This document shows positions 55,143 through 63,562 of a stretch of DNA of 64,000 nt, in pieces. How positions within the stretch are numbered: position 1 is the stretch's first letter; the number at the start of each line of letters is the position of its first letter. The DNA lies in contig NZ_ML660055.1 of NCBI RefSeq assembly GCF_007004665.1, positions 248,001-312,000 of the forward strand, in the 5' to 3' direction. The stretch is from Denitrobaculum tricleocarpae. Its GTDB lineage: Bacteria > Pseudomonadota > Alphaproteobacteria > Kiloniellales > Kiloniellaceae. The position numbers and the translations under genes were made by a program. The notes under the pieces are model-generated. The model ran no database searches. It was not told the DNA's origin and saw nothing but the letters and a program-made list of their open reading frames with translations.

Positions 55143-56351
55143 GATTTCGCCGGATAGAAAGGCCGCTTCGAACGGAAAGTCGCTCATCACCTCGATCCCC
55201 TGCTCCGTCACCAGCACCTGTTGCTCCAGCTTCACTCCCTCGCCGCCGTCTTCGTGACCGATGTAGCTCTCGACCGAGAGCACCATGTTGGGCTCGATGA
55301 TCCCGTCATAGTTCACCCCGCCATCGTAATCGGCACCCTGCACGATGTAAGGATACTCTCCAGTCAGGCCGGTGCCGTGCATGAGAAGATAGTAGCGCCG
55401 CTTGTAATAGGCCTCAGGGATGACCCAGGCGGCCTCGGTGATTTCACGGAATGAGCGTCCGGCTTTGATCAGAGCCATGTTGTGATGGACCTGTTCATAG
55501 GCCAGACGATACAGCGTCTTTTGCGTCGCGCTGGGCGGCCCGTCGCCACAGAGAAAACTCCTCGAGAAATCGGCGTAGTAGCCGTGCGGACCGACCACAT
55601 CCGTATCGTGCGCTATCAGGTCGCCGGCCTCCAGGACCCGGGTTCCGGTTTCCTGGAACCAGGGGTTCGTGCGTTCCCCGGAGTTCAGAAGCCGGGTCTC
55701 GATATAGTCCGCGTCGTTGGCGATGACATGGCTGTGGAGTACGGACCAGAGCTCGTTCTCGCTGATCCCCGACCGGATGGCCGCGCGCAGTTTCCATTCG
55801 CCCGCCATCACGCAGGCGACCGAGCGTTTCGAGCAGATAATTTCCTCCGGCGTTTTGATCGCGCGCGCCCGCTCCACGGGGGCCTGGGCATCGTGGATTT
55901 CGAACCCGGCGTCGCGCAGGCATTCGACCGCGCCCGCGTCAATGCGTTCCAGACCGAGCCGCCGCTCACCGGGACAGTGCAGCTGCATCAACCCGGCGAT
56001 ATCCCGTGCCCAGGCCTTTGCCGTATCGGCCATCAAGGGTCCCCGCGCGACGTAGGAAACCGTTTTGGCGTTCCGGATTTCGTCGATGGCCGGATTGTCC
56101 TTTTCCAGATGTTCGCAACCCTCGAATTCGAAAAGAACCACCGGCCCTTCCTGCGGCACGAAGACATAGCGGGCCGGGTTGCGCAGCAGGAACGGGATCA
56201 TGTTCCGCGCGCCCGTCGCATAGCGGACGTTATGGGGATCGTGCAGAACCACGGCCGGCAGGTCGAAGTCTTTCATGCTCGCCCGCAAACGCGCAAGACG
56301 TCCCAGGCGCAAACTCGTCTCGTCAGGTGCGGCGGGTGCGGGAAACTCCAT
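55140..56351 (-). CDS. M24-family hydrolase/lyase, DddP-like
   Basis: A 403-residue pita-bread enzyme. Metal ligands are D249 and D251 (AHDTDVVG), D261 (YYADFSRSF), H325 (LMHGTGLTGE), E361 (SVESYIG) and E375 (VKLEQQ). The stretch DYIETRLLNSGERTNPWFQE and the triple-Asp layout match the DMSP lyase DddP as I remember it, at a constant offset of about 46. At the position of DddP's catalytic D377 this protein has G331 followed by E332, so DMSP cleavage is doubtful. ATG 56351 has AGGA upstream and lies 49 bp after the MFS gene, with which it is co-transcribed. Alternative call: Xaa-Pro peptidase-like or ectoine-hydrolase-like enzyme. Confidence 0.8.
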   Translation of the reverse strand: MEFPAPAAPDETSLRLGRLARLRASMKDFDLPAVVLHDPHNVRYATGARNMIPFLLRNPARYVFVPQEGPVVLFEFEGCEHLEKDNPAIDEIRNAKTVSYVARGPLMADTAKAWARDIAGLMQLHCPGERRLGLERIDAGAVECLRDAGFEIHDAQAPVERARAIKTPEEIICSKRSVACVMAGEWKLRAAIRSGISENELWSVLHSHVIANDADYIETRLLNSGERTNPWFQETGTRVLEAGDLIAHDTDVVGPHGYYADFSRSFLCGDGPPSATQKTLYRLAYEQVHHNMALIKAGRSFREITEAAWVIPEAYYKRRYYLLMHGTGLTGEYPYIVQGADYDGGVNYDGIIEPNMVLSVESYIGHEDGGEGVKLEQQVLVTEQGIEVMSDFPFEAAFLSGEI

Positions 56352-56400
56352 TGCGCCAATCCTGGTTTCAATCAATCGCTCAGGAAAGCTCCGACAGCAT

Positions 56401-57618
56401 TTAACGCCCCGGCATTGGCTCGGGAGCTTCCGGGCAGCAGTGTGCCAGACGCATATCCGCATTTGCCAGCAAGATCGCAAACAGGGCGACAGCGCCGAGG
56501 AAAATATAAAATCCCGCCGGACCGTTCCACTCCATTGCCAATCCGGCCAGGGCCGGTCCGCAAAAAGCGCCCATATTGTATACCAGCAACCCAGCAGTGG
56601 TTGCCGGGATTGCGTCCCTCTCGCCAACGGCATCGACAACTCTGCTTAAGCTGATCGCATAGAGGGGAACCAAACAGCCGCCGGAAACGACGCTCATGAC
56701 CAGGGTAATCCAAAATGTTGCGGGCTGCGCAATCGACGTAAACCCGCAGGCCAATGCGGAACACCCCGCGATGAGCATTACGGTCCGCATCCGCCCGAAG
56801 CGATCTCCAATAGCGCCCACGGGAATGGAGATAATCGCAGGGGCGACAAGGACGGCACCGACAAACAAAGCAATTTGCGCGGTGTCAAAACCGATCGCCT
56901 TGGCATAGACGGCGCTCAGTCCGTAGAAGCTTGCATTTGCAATTCCGCCGCAGAATGCGACTGCAAGTGCGAAAGGAAAACACCTAACCAGCCCAGCGAC
57001 GTCACCCGAGAGCTTGCGGCCCCTGGCCTGCAGAGTTGGCGTTACGTTGAGAAGAGCAGGTGCAAAGGAGAGCGCATAGGCGAAGGCGATGAGCGTTATG
57101 TTCTCGGTTGCCGATCCCACGACAATGAGCGAGGGTCCGATCGCCGTTGCCAGCAAACGCAGGGTTTCGAAACTCGCGAAAAGCCGCCCGCGAGTCTGAC
57201 GGGTGCCGAGCGCTGATACCCAGCTGTCGACCACGATGTAGTAGCCGCCAAGTGCGTAACCGCCCAGGTAACGAAGACCGAGCCAGACATAAGGGTTGTC
57301 AGATTGGGCGAGCGCGAAAGTCGCTGCCCCCGCTAGGGCTGCCGTGATAAAGAAGGCAGGCTTGTAGCCGATGCGATTCAGGATCCAGCCATAGGTAAGC
57401 GCACCGGTTACAGATCCGGCGTAGTACAGCGATGTCGCCGAACCTACGAATGTTTCCCCGAAACCCAGGCGATCCAGCTCCAAGGCAACAAGCGGAAACA
57501 GAGCACCGGTCGACAGGCCGAAGAAAGGAGCCGCTACAAGCAGCCAGCCTGCCCGGCGGAACATCATAGAGAAATCGGACACAGATGCAGATCCGGGTTT
57601 CTGGACATTAATTTGCAT
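56401..57618 (-). CDS. MFS transporter, YcaD-like
   Basis: A 405-residue MFS carrier with 12 helices. It has LVAAPFFGLSTGALFPLVAL in helix 1, FVGSATSLYYAGSVTGALTY, and GYALGGYYIVVDSWVSALGT in the first half. It is followed in the same direction by the DddP-like gene, and its start lies 28 bp from the divergent ArsR gene. It probably imports the substrate of that enzyme, or exports a product. The annotated ATG (57618) falls inside an operator-like repeat and lacks a ribosome-binding site; the ATG pair 17-18 codons downstream is an alternative. Confidence 0.84.
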   Translation of the reverse strand: MQINVQKPGSASVSDFSMMFRRAGWLLVAAPFFGLSTGALFPLVALELDRLGFGETFVGSATSLYYAGSVTGALTYGWILNRIGYKPAFFITAALAGAATFALAQSDNPYVWLGLRYLGGYALGGYYIVVDSWVSALGTRQTRGRLFASFETLRLLATAIGPSLIVVGSATENITLIAFAYALSFAPALLNVTPTLQARGRKLSGDVAGLVRCFPFALAVAFCGGIANASFYGLSAVYAKAIGFDTAQIALFVGAVLVAPAIISIPVGAIGDRFGRMRTVMLIAGCSALACGFTSIAQPATFWITLVMSVVSGGCLVPLYAISLSRVVDAVGERDAIPATTAGLLVYNMGAFCGPALAGLAMEWNGPAGFYIFLGAVALFAILLANADMRLAHCCPEAPEPMPGR

Positions 57619-57651
57619 AATTGCACATTTGCGTTAATATGCAATTATGCA
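57614..57651. promoter_or_regulatory. Putative ArsR-type operator: 12-14-12 inverted repeat
   Basis: TGCATAATTGCA (57614-57625) and TGCAATTATGCA (57640-57651) are perfect inverted copies with a 14-bp spacer. Each half is itself partly palindromic (TGCA...TGCA). The repeat covers the start codons annotated for both divergent genes. AT-rich palindromes like this are typical ArsR-family sites; binding by the adjacent regulator is inferred. Confidence 0.65.
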
Positions 57652-57973
57652 TTCTAACGACGCAATCGCCGCCCTTCTGGCGCTGGGACAGGAAACCAGA
57701 CTGAACGCCTATCGGCTGCTGCTGATGCAAGGATCGAAGGGCTTGCGCGTTTCCGAAATATCGAAACGGCTTTCAGTAAACATCTCGACTCTCTCGAGGC
57801 ACTTGGGACAGCTGGAGAGAACCGGCCTGCTCCAGAGCTGGCGCCACGAGCGGGAAATCATCTACGCGGTCCACGACAGCGGCATGCAAGAGCTGATCAA
57901 CTACCTGTTGGAAAACTGCTGTCGGGAAAGCGGAGAAGCCTGTGAAAGGGCTGACCCCTCGCAGAAAACCTAG
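57647..57973 (+). CDS. ArsR family transcriptional regulator
   Basis: A 108-residue winged-helix regulator. It starts MHSNDAIAALLALGQETRLN, with the recognition region LRVSEISKRLSVNISTLSRH and the wing LLQSWRHEREIIYAVHDSGM. There is no CxC metal motif in the recognition helix; two adjacent cysteines occur only near the end (ENCCRESGE), so classical arsenic or metal sensing is not supported. It is divergent from the MFS-DddP-like pair and overlaps the inverted repeat, so it probably represses that pair and itself. No ribosome-binding site precedes the ATG, which hints at a leaderless message. Confidence 0.87.
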   Translation: MHSNDAIAALLALGQETRLNAYRLLLMQGSKGLRVSEISKRLSVNISTLSRHLGQLERTGLLQSWRHEREIIYAVHDSGMQELINYLLENCCRESGEACERADPSQKT

Positions 57974-58006
57974 ACTCTCCCTCGCACTCCGAACCCAGTT
58001 CGGTGT

Positions 58007-58897
58007 TTAAGAGGGCTCAGGCTTATCCTGACGCGCACCGGCGTAGCGGGACTCCGCTTCGTAGTAGGCATCGAAGCCCACGAGCCTGCGCAATTCACCG
58101 AACTCCAACACCTGGGACGCGGGGTGCCGGCCGGCTTTCATCTGCGCCAGAGCATCGTTCATGGCCTTCATGGCGGCGGACATCAAGGTGAGCGGATAAG
58201 CCGCGATGCGGTAGCCGATATCCTGGAGAACCTCGGGCGGCAGTATCGGCGTCGCGCCGCCCTCGACCAGATTGGCCATGTGAATGCCGGGCACCTCGCC
58301 GCAAACCCGGCGCATTTCCTCTTCGTTGCGCGGCGCCTCGACGAAGAGGATATCGGCCCCGATCTGTCCGAACTGCTGAGCCCGGGTCAGCGCTTCGTCC
58401 AGGCCTTCAGTGTGGCGGGCATCGGTGCGCGCCAGGATCATGATATCCGCGCCTTCATTGCGTGCATCGACCGCCGCCTCGATCCGGCTGTAGGCGGTTT
58501 CCCGGTCGACCACCATCTTGCCCTTGGTATGGCCGCAGCGCTTGGGCGCGACCTGGTCCTCGATCATCACGGCCGCGAAACCCGCCTGTGCATAGCCCTG
58601 AACCGTTCGCTTCACGTTCAATGCATTGCCGTAACCCGTATCGCCGTCGCCGATGACGGGGATCGATACGGCGCTGCAAATATCCCGGCCCTGGCCGACC
58701 ATCTCGCCATAGGAAATCAGACCGGTATCCGGCGCACCGATCTTTGCCGCCGAGACCGCGAAACCAGACATGAAACTCAGCGGGAAACCCGCCTCTTCAA
58801 TCAGGCGGGCACTGAGCGCGTCAAAACAGCAGGGCATGACCTGGAGCTGTGGTTTGGCCAGTAGCTCTCTCAGGCGGGCGGCCGGGGATATCTGCAT
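58007..58897 (-). CDS. Isocitrate lyase/PEP mutase superfamily C-C lyase
   Basis: A 296-residue TIM-barrel protein. The metal-binding region is VIGDGDTGYGN, and the catalytic loop KRCGHTKGK carries C121, which marks lyases (2-methylisocitrate lyase-like, dimethylmalate lyase, oxaloacetate decarboxylase) rather than phosphonate mutases. Further family parts are ILARTDARHTEGLDEALTRA and FVEAPRNEEEMRRV. It would split a 2-hydroxy- or 2-oxo-dicarboxylate into pyruvate or glyoxylate plus a fragment. It is divergent from the TRAP genes with a palindrome in between, so it probably processes what they import. The exact substrate is open. Confidence 0.87.
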   Translation of the reverse strand: MQISPAARLRELLAKPQLQVMPCCFDALSARLIEEAGFPLSFMSGFAVSAAKIGAPDTGLISYGEMVGQGRDICSAVSIPVIGDGDTGYGNALNVKRTVQGYAQAGFAAVMIEDQVAPKRCGHTKGKMVVDRETAYSRIEAAVDARNEGADIMILARTDARHTEGLDEALTRAQQFGQIGADILFVEAPRNEEEMRRVCGEVPGIHMANLVEGGATPILPPEVLQDIGYRIAAYPLTLMSAAMKAMNDALAQMKAGRHPASQVLEFGELRRLVGFDAYYEAESRYAGARQDKPEPS

Positions 58898-58943
58898 GTC
58901 GGAGTCCTTAGCTGAGTCTGTCGTGATTCTGATGAAGTGCCGA

Positions 58944-58971
58944 TACGAAAACCGGTTGTTTCGTAAAACAA
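58944..58971. promoter_or_regulatory. Putative operator: TACGAAA-N8-TTTCGTA inverted repeat
   Basis: TACGAAA (58944-58950) and TTTCGTA (58959-58965) form a 7-bp inverted repeat with an overlapping TTGTTT/AAACAA repeat (58956-58971). It lies 47-68 bp upstream of the lyase gene in the divergent lyase-dctP promoter region. The binding regulator is not identified in the window. Confidence 0.45.
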
Positions 58972-59180
58972 AATTCTACCGACGCGGCCTTTGCCTTATC
59001 GAATCGTTCTCTTTTTTTGACAGCCCTGCATAGGCTTGGCAAGCTAAGGTCAGTGAAACTGACTTTTCGCGGCGCGTGACGACACGCGCGGTGGATCGTC
59101 CGGCAAGAAAATAAATGTGAGCTGAAACGCCGCCTTTTACCGTTCCGGTGAAGAACGAGCGGGCTCCAGGGGAGAAAGAG

Positions 59181-60182
59181 ATGAAGAAGTTCCTTACAAT
59201 GGCCGCGGCCGCCGCGGTTCTCAGTGGCGGTCTTTCCATGGCGCAGGCCGCAGAGACCACCTTGCGCATTACACTCCAGCTTCCGCTCACGAGCCATCTC
59301 GGGCAGAACCTTGTGCTCTTTAAGGAAGAGGTTGAGAAGAAGTCCGGCGGGGACATCGAGGTCCAGATCTACGATTCCGCACAGCTTTTTAAAGACAAGC
59401 AGGTGCCGCAGGCCGTTGGTTCCGGCTCGATCGAGATGGGTGTTGCGTCCCTTACCCGCTTTGTCGGCGATATTCCGGCTGTCGACATCTTCTACCAGCC
59501 CTTCATGTTCAACACCGATGAGCTGATCCGCAAGGCAACGGCGAAAGGCAGCCCGGTCCGGGGTCCGCTGGATGATGCCATCCTGGAGCAGACCGGCGCA
59601 CGGGTGCTCTGGTGGCAGGCCTATGGCAGCGCGGTCATGCTCTCCAACGGCGGCGACGTCGCGACACCGGAGGCCGTGAAAGACAAGAAAGTCCGCGTCT
59701 TCGGCAAAACTCTTGGCGAATTCGTCAAATCCTGCGGCGGCGCCCCAACGCTGATCTCTGGGTCGGAGCAGTATCTGGCTTACCAGCGCGGCACCGTCGA
59801 CGTCGGCATGACCGGTGTGTCGGGCGTAAAGTCGCGCAAGCTCTGGGACGTGATGGACACCATCACCAAGACCCAGCATGCCGACATCGAGTTTATCGTC
59901 GTGGTGAACGATGAGTTCTGGTCCGGACTGCCCGAGGCTCACCGGAAAATCATCAGCGACGCCGCCGCCATGGCCGACGCCGCGGTCCGCGACAAGATCT
60001 CCGAGATCGAAGAGGCGGCCTTCGCGGAGTCGGTCAAGAACGGCATGAAGATCGTCGAACCGACCGCCGAGCAGATCAATGCCTGGCGCGCATGTTCCCA
60101 GCCGGTCTACGACCAGTACGCCAACGACGCCGGCGAACTGGGCAAACTCGTCATGGATGCGGCGAAGAAGCTGCAGCAGTAA
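59181..60182 (+). CDS. dctP: TRAP transporter substrate-binding protein (DctP family)
   Basis: A 333-residue periplasmic protein with a signal peptide (residues 1-25, MKKFLTMAAAAAVLSGGLSM then AQAAE). DctP features include LFKEEVEKKSGGDIEVQIYD, AQLFKDKQVPQAVGSGSIEM and KDKKVRVFGKTLGEF, where the carboxylate-binding arginine is expected. It captures an organic acid or amino-acid-like solute for the DctQM permease. AGGGGAGAAAGAG precedes the ATG at 59181. The ligand is unpredictable from sequence; sialic acid- or ectoine-type signatures were not recognised. Confidence 0.93.
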   Translation: MKKFLTMAAAAAVLSGGLSMAQAAETTLRITLQLPLTSHLGQNLVLFKEEVEKKSGGDIEVQIYDSAQLFKDKQVPQAVGSGSIEMGVASLTRFVGDIPAVDIFYQPFMFNTDELIRKATAKGSPVRGPLDDAILEQTGARVLWWQAYGSAVMLSNGGDVATPEAVKDKKVRVFGKTLGEFVKSCGGAPTLISGSEQYLAYQRGTVDVGMTGVSGVKSRKLWDVMDTITKTQHADIEFIVVVNDEFWSGLPEAHRKIISDAAAMADAAVRDKISEIEEAAFAESVKNGMKIVEPTAEQINAWRACSQPVYDQYANDAGELGKLVMDAAKKLQQ

Positions 60183-60204
60183 AACATCGTCGAGAGAGGT
60201 AACG

Positions 60205-60239
60205 TTCCGGGCGGTCCCTTATCGGGCCTGCCCGGAACC
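60205..60239 (+). terminator. Hairpin between dctP and dctQ (partial terminator or mRNA stabiliser)
   Basis: GTTCCGGGC (60205-60213) pairs perfectly with GCCCGGAAC (60231-60239). No T-run follows. A stem of this kind after the binding-protein gene can keep its message more abundant than that of the permease genes. Confidence 0.5.
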
Positions 60240-60315
60240 ATACCAGCCCGGAATACTGCGCCAAAACCGCAAATCACAGCTCAACACTACCCACAGCATG
60301 ACGCCGTGACACGGC

Positions 60316-60879
60316 GTGGCAGGATTTTTCAAAACATATTCGCCAGAGGGGGCGTTCTTGCGCGCGATTGATTCGATCAGCATCTTCCTGGGAACTGTCG
60401 CAGCCTGGTTTTTCGTCGCGACCGGCTTGATGCTGACCTACGAAGTCGTAGCCCGTTACGCCCTGAACGCGCCCACGATCTGGGCCGCGGAGATCTCGCA
60501 GATCCTGATGATAGCGGGCGTCTTCATGGCCCTGGGCGTGACCCTGCACAGGCGTCAGCACATCATGATCGAGGCGCTCTATTCCCGCTTCAGTCCCTTC
60601 GGCAAAAAGCTGGCCGATACGGTTAGCCTGCTGTTCATCGGCGTCTTCGCCGCGGCCGTCTGTTACTGGGGTTTCGGTATCGCGCTCGACTCCTACCTGA
60701 AAGGACGCTCGAGCGGCACCATGCTCAACATCCCCAACTGGTGGAGCGAGGCTCTGGTGCCGCTCGGCCTCGGGCTGCTCTTTCTGCAGTGTCTTGCGGA
60801 ACTGCTGCGGGTCTGGACCGGGTCGGGCTGGCGCAAACCGGGCGGTCATGAAGGCCATATCGGCGAGGACGGCGCGTGA
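60316..60879 (+). CDS. dctQ: TRAP transporter small permease (DctQ family)
   Basis: A 187-residue membrane protein with four predicted helices. Helix 1 is FLGTVAAWFFVATGLMLTYE, with the family arginine in VVARYALNAPTIWAAEI. The conserved MALGVTLHRRQHIMIE follows, and the last helix is PLGLGLLFLQCLAELLRVW. GTG at 60316 is the start, with a weak ribosome-binding site. Its TGA overlaps the GTG start of the large permease (GTGA), so they are coupled. Together they form the inner-membrane part of the tripartite carrier. Confidence 0.9.
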   Translation: MAGFFKTYSPEGAFLRAIDSISIFLGTVAAWFFVATGLMLTYEVVARYALNAPTIWAAEISQILMIAGVFMALGVTLHRRQHIMIEALYSRFSPFGKKLADTVSLLFIGVFAAAVCYWGFGIALDSYLKGRSSGTMLNIPNWWSEALVPLGLGLLFLQCLAELLRVWTGSGWRKPGGHEGHIGEDGA

Positions 60880-62150
60880 CCACAATCCTGATCCTGGTCG
60901 CCCTCTTCTCTCTCCTGCTCGCAGGTGTGCCCGTCGCCTTTGTGCTGGGCGGGCTGGGTTTTATTCTACTGGCAATCGGCGGTTTCTCGCCCCTGATGGT
61001 GCCCCAGTCCCTGCTGGGCGGGCTGGATAATTTCATCCTGCTTTCCGTGCCATTGTTTTTGCTGATGTCGAACGTCCTGCTGAAAGGCGGGGTCGGGCGG
61101 GATCTCTTTGCCGCCGTGCAAGCCTGGGTCGGCCACTGGCCGGGTGGATTGGCCGTGGCCACGGTCATTTCCTGCGGACTCTTCGCGGCGATTTCGGGGA
61201 GTTCGGTGGCAACGGCGGCCACCATCGCGACCGTCGCAATCCCGGAGATGGAGTCCCGGGGCTATCCCAGAAAGTTCGTGCTGGGCCTGCTGGCGGCGGG
61301 TGGCACGCTGGGCATTCTGATTCCGCCTTCGATTCCCCTGATCGTCTTCGGCTTCATCACCGAAGAATCCGTCATCAAGCTCTTCCTGGCGGGCATCGGT
61401 CCAGGCCTGATCCTGGTCGGCCTTTTTATCCTCTTCTCCATGGCCTATGCGGTCTTTTCCGCTGACTATCAGAAGTCGGAAAAAGCTTCCTGGGCGACCC
61501 GCATGGCCGCGAGCAAGCGCGCCCTGCCCTCCGTGGCGCTCGCGACGCTGATCGTCTGGGGAATCTACTGGGGGATCTTCACGCCGACCGAAGCAGCGGC
61601 CGTCGGTTTCGCCTTCGCCCTGATTATCACCGCTTTTGTCTTGCGCTCGTTGAGTTGGGAAGGCTTCAAGGCCGCCGTGATCGACAGCATGGTGACCAGC
61701 GTCACGATCCTGATGATCGTCGCGGGGGCAAAAATCTTCGGGAAGGCGATCACGCTCTACCGGATACCGCAGGACATCTCCCTTTTTATCGCCGGCAACT
61801 TCAACGAAGCCTGGCTTTTCATTCTGGCGGTTTCGATCCTGCTGGTCATCATGGGCTTCTTCCTGGAAGCCCTCTCCATGATGCTGATCATGGTTCCGGT
61901 TCTCGCGCCCTCGCTCATGGCACTCGGCATTGATCCCATCTGGTTCGGAATCTTTTTCGTCATCCTGATCGAGGTGGCCCTGATCACACCGCCCGTCGGT
62001 CTCAACCTCTACGTGATCCAGGCCGTCGGAAAGGCCAAGATCGGCGAGGTCGCCAGCGGCGTCTGGCCGTTCCTGCTGCTCATGCTTCTGACGGTTTTGC
62101 TCTGTTATCTTTTCCCGGATCTGGTGCTCTATATTCCCTTCAAATTGTAG
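60876..62150 (+). CDS. dctM: TRAP transporter large permease (DctM family)
   Basis: A 424-residue protein with about 12 helices. Signatures are VPLFLLMSNVLLKGGVGRDL, the re-entrant segment GLFAAISGSSVATAATIATV, and AAGGTLGILIPPSIPLIVFG. The C-terminal half has GFFLEALSMMLIMVPVLAPS and ALITPPVGLNLYVIQ. It carries out Na+-driven solute movement in the DctPQM system. The GTG start at 60876 overlaps dctQ by 4 bp. Length is normal. 139 bp later the second M24-family gene begins in the same direction. Confidence 0.95.
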   Translation: MTTILILVALFSLLLAGVPVAFVLGGLGFILLAIGGFSPLMVPQSLLGGLDNFILLSVPLFLLMSNVLLKGGVGRDLFAAVQAWVGHWPGGLAVATVISCGLFAAISGSSVATAATIATVAIPEMESRGYPRKFVLGLLAAGGTLGILIPPSIPLIVFGFITEESVIKLFLAGIGPGLILVGLFILFSMAYAVFSADYQKSEKASWATRMAASKRALPSVALATLIVWGIYWGIFTPTEAAAVGFAFALIITAFVLRSLSWEGFKAAVIDSMVTSVTILMIVAGAKIFGKAITLYRIPQDISLFIAGNFNEAWLFILAVSILLVIMGFFLEALSMMLIMVPVLAPSLMALGIDPIWFGIFFVILIEVALITPPVGLNLYVIQAVGKAKIGEVASGVWPFLLLMLLTVLLCYLFPDLVLYIPFKL

Positions 62151-62289
62151 CGCGCGCGGCGGAGTGAAACCGATCGCAGCTGATGTAGCGGAATTTCCGC
62201 TCTCTTCTCGACTAACAGGTTGCAATTAAAGAGCAATTGCCCGACAAATAACGCCGGAGCGTGTGCCAGAATACAAGGGTCGGGGGCTG

Positions 62290-63483
62290 ATGAGCGGATC
62301 GAACGTTTTGTATGAGTTGCGGCCGGCCCCGGAACGGGGGTTCCCGGAGTCGGAATTCGAGGCGAGACTGCAAGCCGCTCAGAGACTGATGTCCGTGCAA
62401 CGCATGAGCGCGCTTCTGCTTTCTACCGAACCAGAAGTCCGTTATTTCTCCGGCTTTCTCACGCAGTTCTGGCAAAGTCCGACCCGGCCATGGTTTCTGG
62501 TGATCCCCGCTAAGGGCAAACCCATCGCTGTTGTCCCGGCCATTGGCGCGGACGTGATGGCACGGACCTGGGTCGAGGATATCCGTACCTGGTCCTCCCC
62601 CCGGCCGGAGGACGACGGCATCACGCTGTTGACCACGGCGCTGCGCGACTCTGCCGGTGCGACCGGACGGATCGGCGTGCCGATGGGTCCGGAGACGCAT
62701 CTGCGCATGCCACTCGGCGATTTCGACAAGATCCGGAAGACCCTGCATGGAAATGACTTTGTCGATGCAACAGGCATTCTGCGCAGCCTGCGCATGGTCA
62801 AGTCGGACATTGAGGTCGAGAAAATCCAACACATCTGTGGGGTGGTCTCCAGCGCCTTCGAGGCCCTGCCCGAACTCCTGTCCGATGATCAAACCGAGAT
62901 CGAGGCCTTTCGGACCTTCAAGACCGAGATTCTGCGCCGGGGCGGCGATGACGTGCCCTATCTTGTCGGCGGGGCCGGTCAGGGCGGATACGAGGATATC
63001 ATCTCGCCACCCACGAACCGCCGCCTTCAACAGGGCGATCTGCTGATGCTCGACACCGGTGCGGTGTTTGATGGCTACTTTTGTGATTTCGACCGGAATT
63101 TCTGGTTTGGCAAAGCCTCCGATCAGGTCCGGCGCGCCTATGACACGGTCTATGCGGCAACCCAGGCAGGCTTTCGCGCGGCCAGGCCAGGCGCGACCAC
63201 CAGTGACCTTTTCCAAGCCATGTGGCGCGCCCTGGAGGACGGCGGCGCCCTCGGTAACGACGTCGGGCGGCTGGGACACGGCCTGGGCATGCAGTTGACC
63301 GAATGGCCCTCCAATACGGCGACCGACGGCACCCTGCTGGTCCCCAACATGGTGCTGACCCTCGAGCCCGGCATGACCTTCGCGCCCGGCAAGCAGATGG
63401 TCCATGAGGAAAACATCGTTATCCGTGATGGTGGCGCCGAGTGGCTGACCCGGCGCGCGCCGGCGGAATTGCCCGAGATATAG
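62290..63483 (+). CDS. M24-family peptidase-like enzyme (Xaa-Pro/creatinase-like)
   Basis: A 397-residue pita-bread enzyme. The N-terminal creatinase-like domain (about 20-165) is followed by the catalytic domain with metal residues in LMLDTGAVFDGYFCDFDRNF, GHGLGMQL (His), LTLEPGM (Glu) and HEENIVI (Glu). Members of this group include prolidases, creatinase and ectoine hydrolase. Its place directly after dctPQM and before a racemase-superfamily gene suggests that it hydrolyses an amide bond in the imported compound. The ATG at 62290 gives a normal length; a GTG at 62263 in the same frame is possible. It is only distantly like the DddP-type protein at 55140. Confidence 0.85.
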   Translation: MSGSNVLYELRPAPERGFPESEFEARLQAAQRLMSVQRMSALLLSTEPEVRYFSGFLTQFWQSPTRPWFLVIPAKGKPIAVVPAIGADVMARTWVEDIRTWSSPRPEDDGITLLTTALRDSAGATGRIGVPMGPETHLRMPLGDFDKIRKTLHGNDFVDATGILRSLRMVKSDIEVEKIQHICGVVSSAFEALPELLSDDQTEIEAFRTFKTEILRRGGDDVPYLVGGAGQGGYEDIISPPTNRRLQQGDLLMLDTGAVFDGYFCDFDRNFWFGKASDQVRRAYDTVYAATQAGFRAARPGATTSDLFQAMWRALEDGGALGNDVGRLGHGLGMQLTEWPSNTATDGTLLVPNMVLTLEPGMTFAPGKQMVHEENIVIRDGGAEWLTRRAPAELPEI

Positions 63484-63562
63484 CAGGCGCGTGATCACGT
63501 CAGGACGTGATACCCTGCGCGCATCACCAGTCGGCCCTTTAATATGCGGAAAGTTTCGGGAG

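Noticed and set aside
56352..56639. Open frame extending the DddP-like gene upstream
   Set aside because: It overlaps the MFS coding end in another frame, and an AGGA-preceded ATG at 56351 gives the expected family N-terminus.
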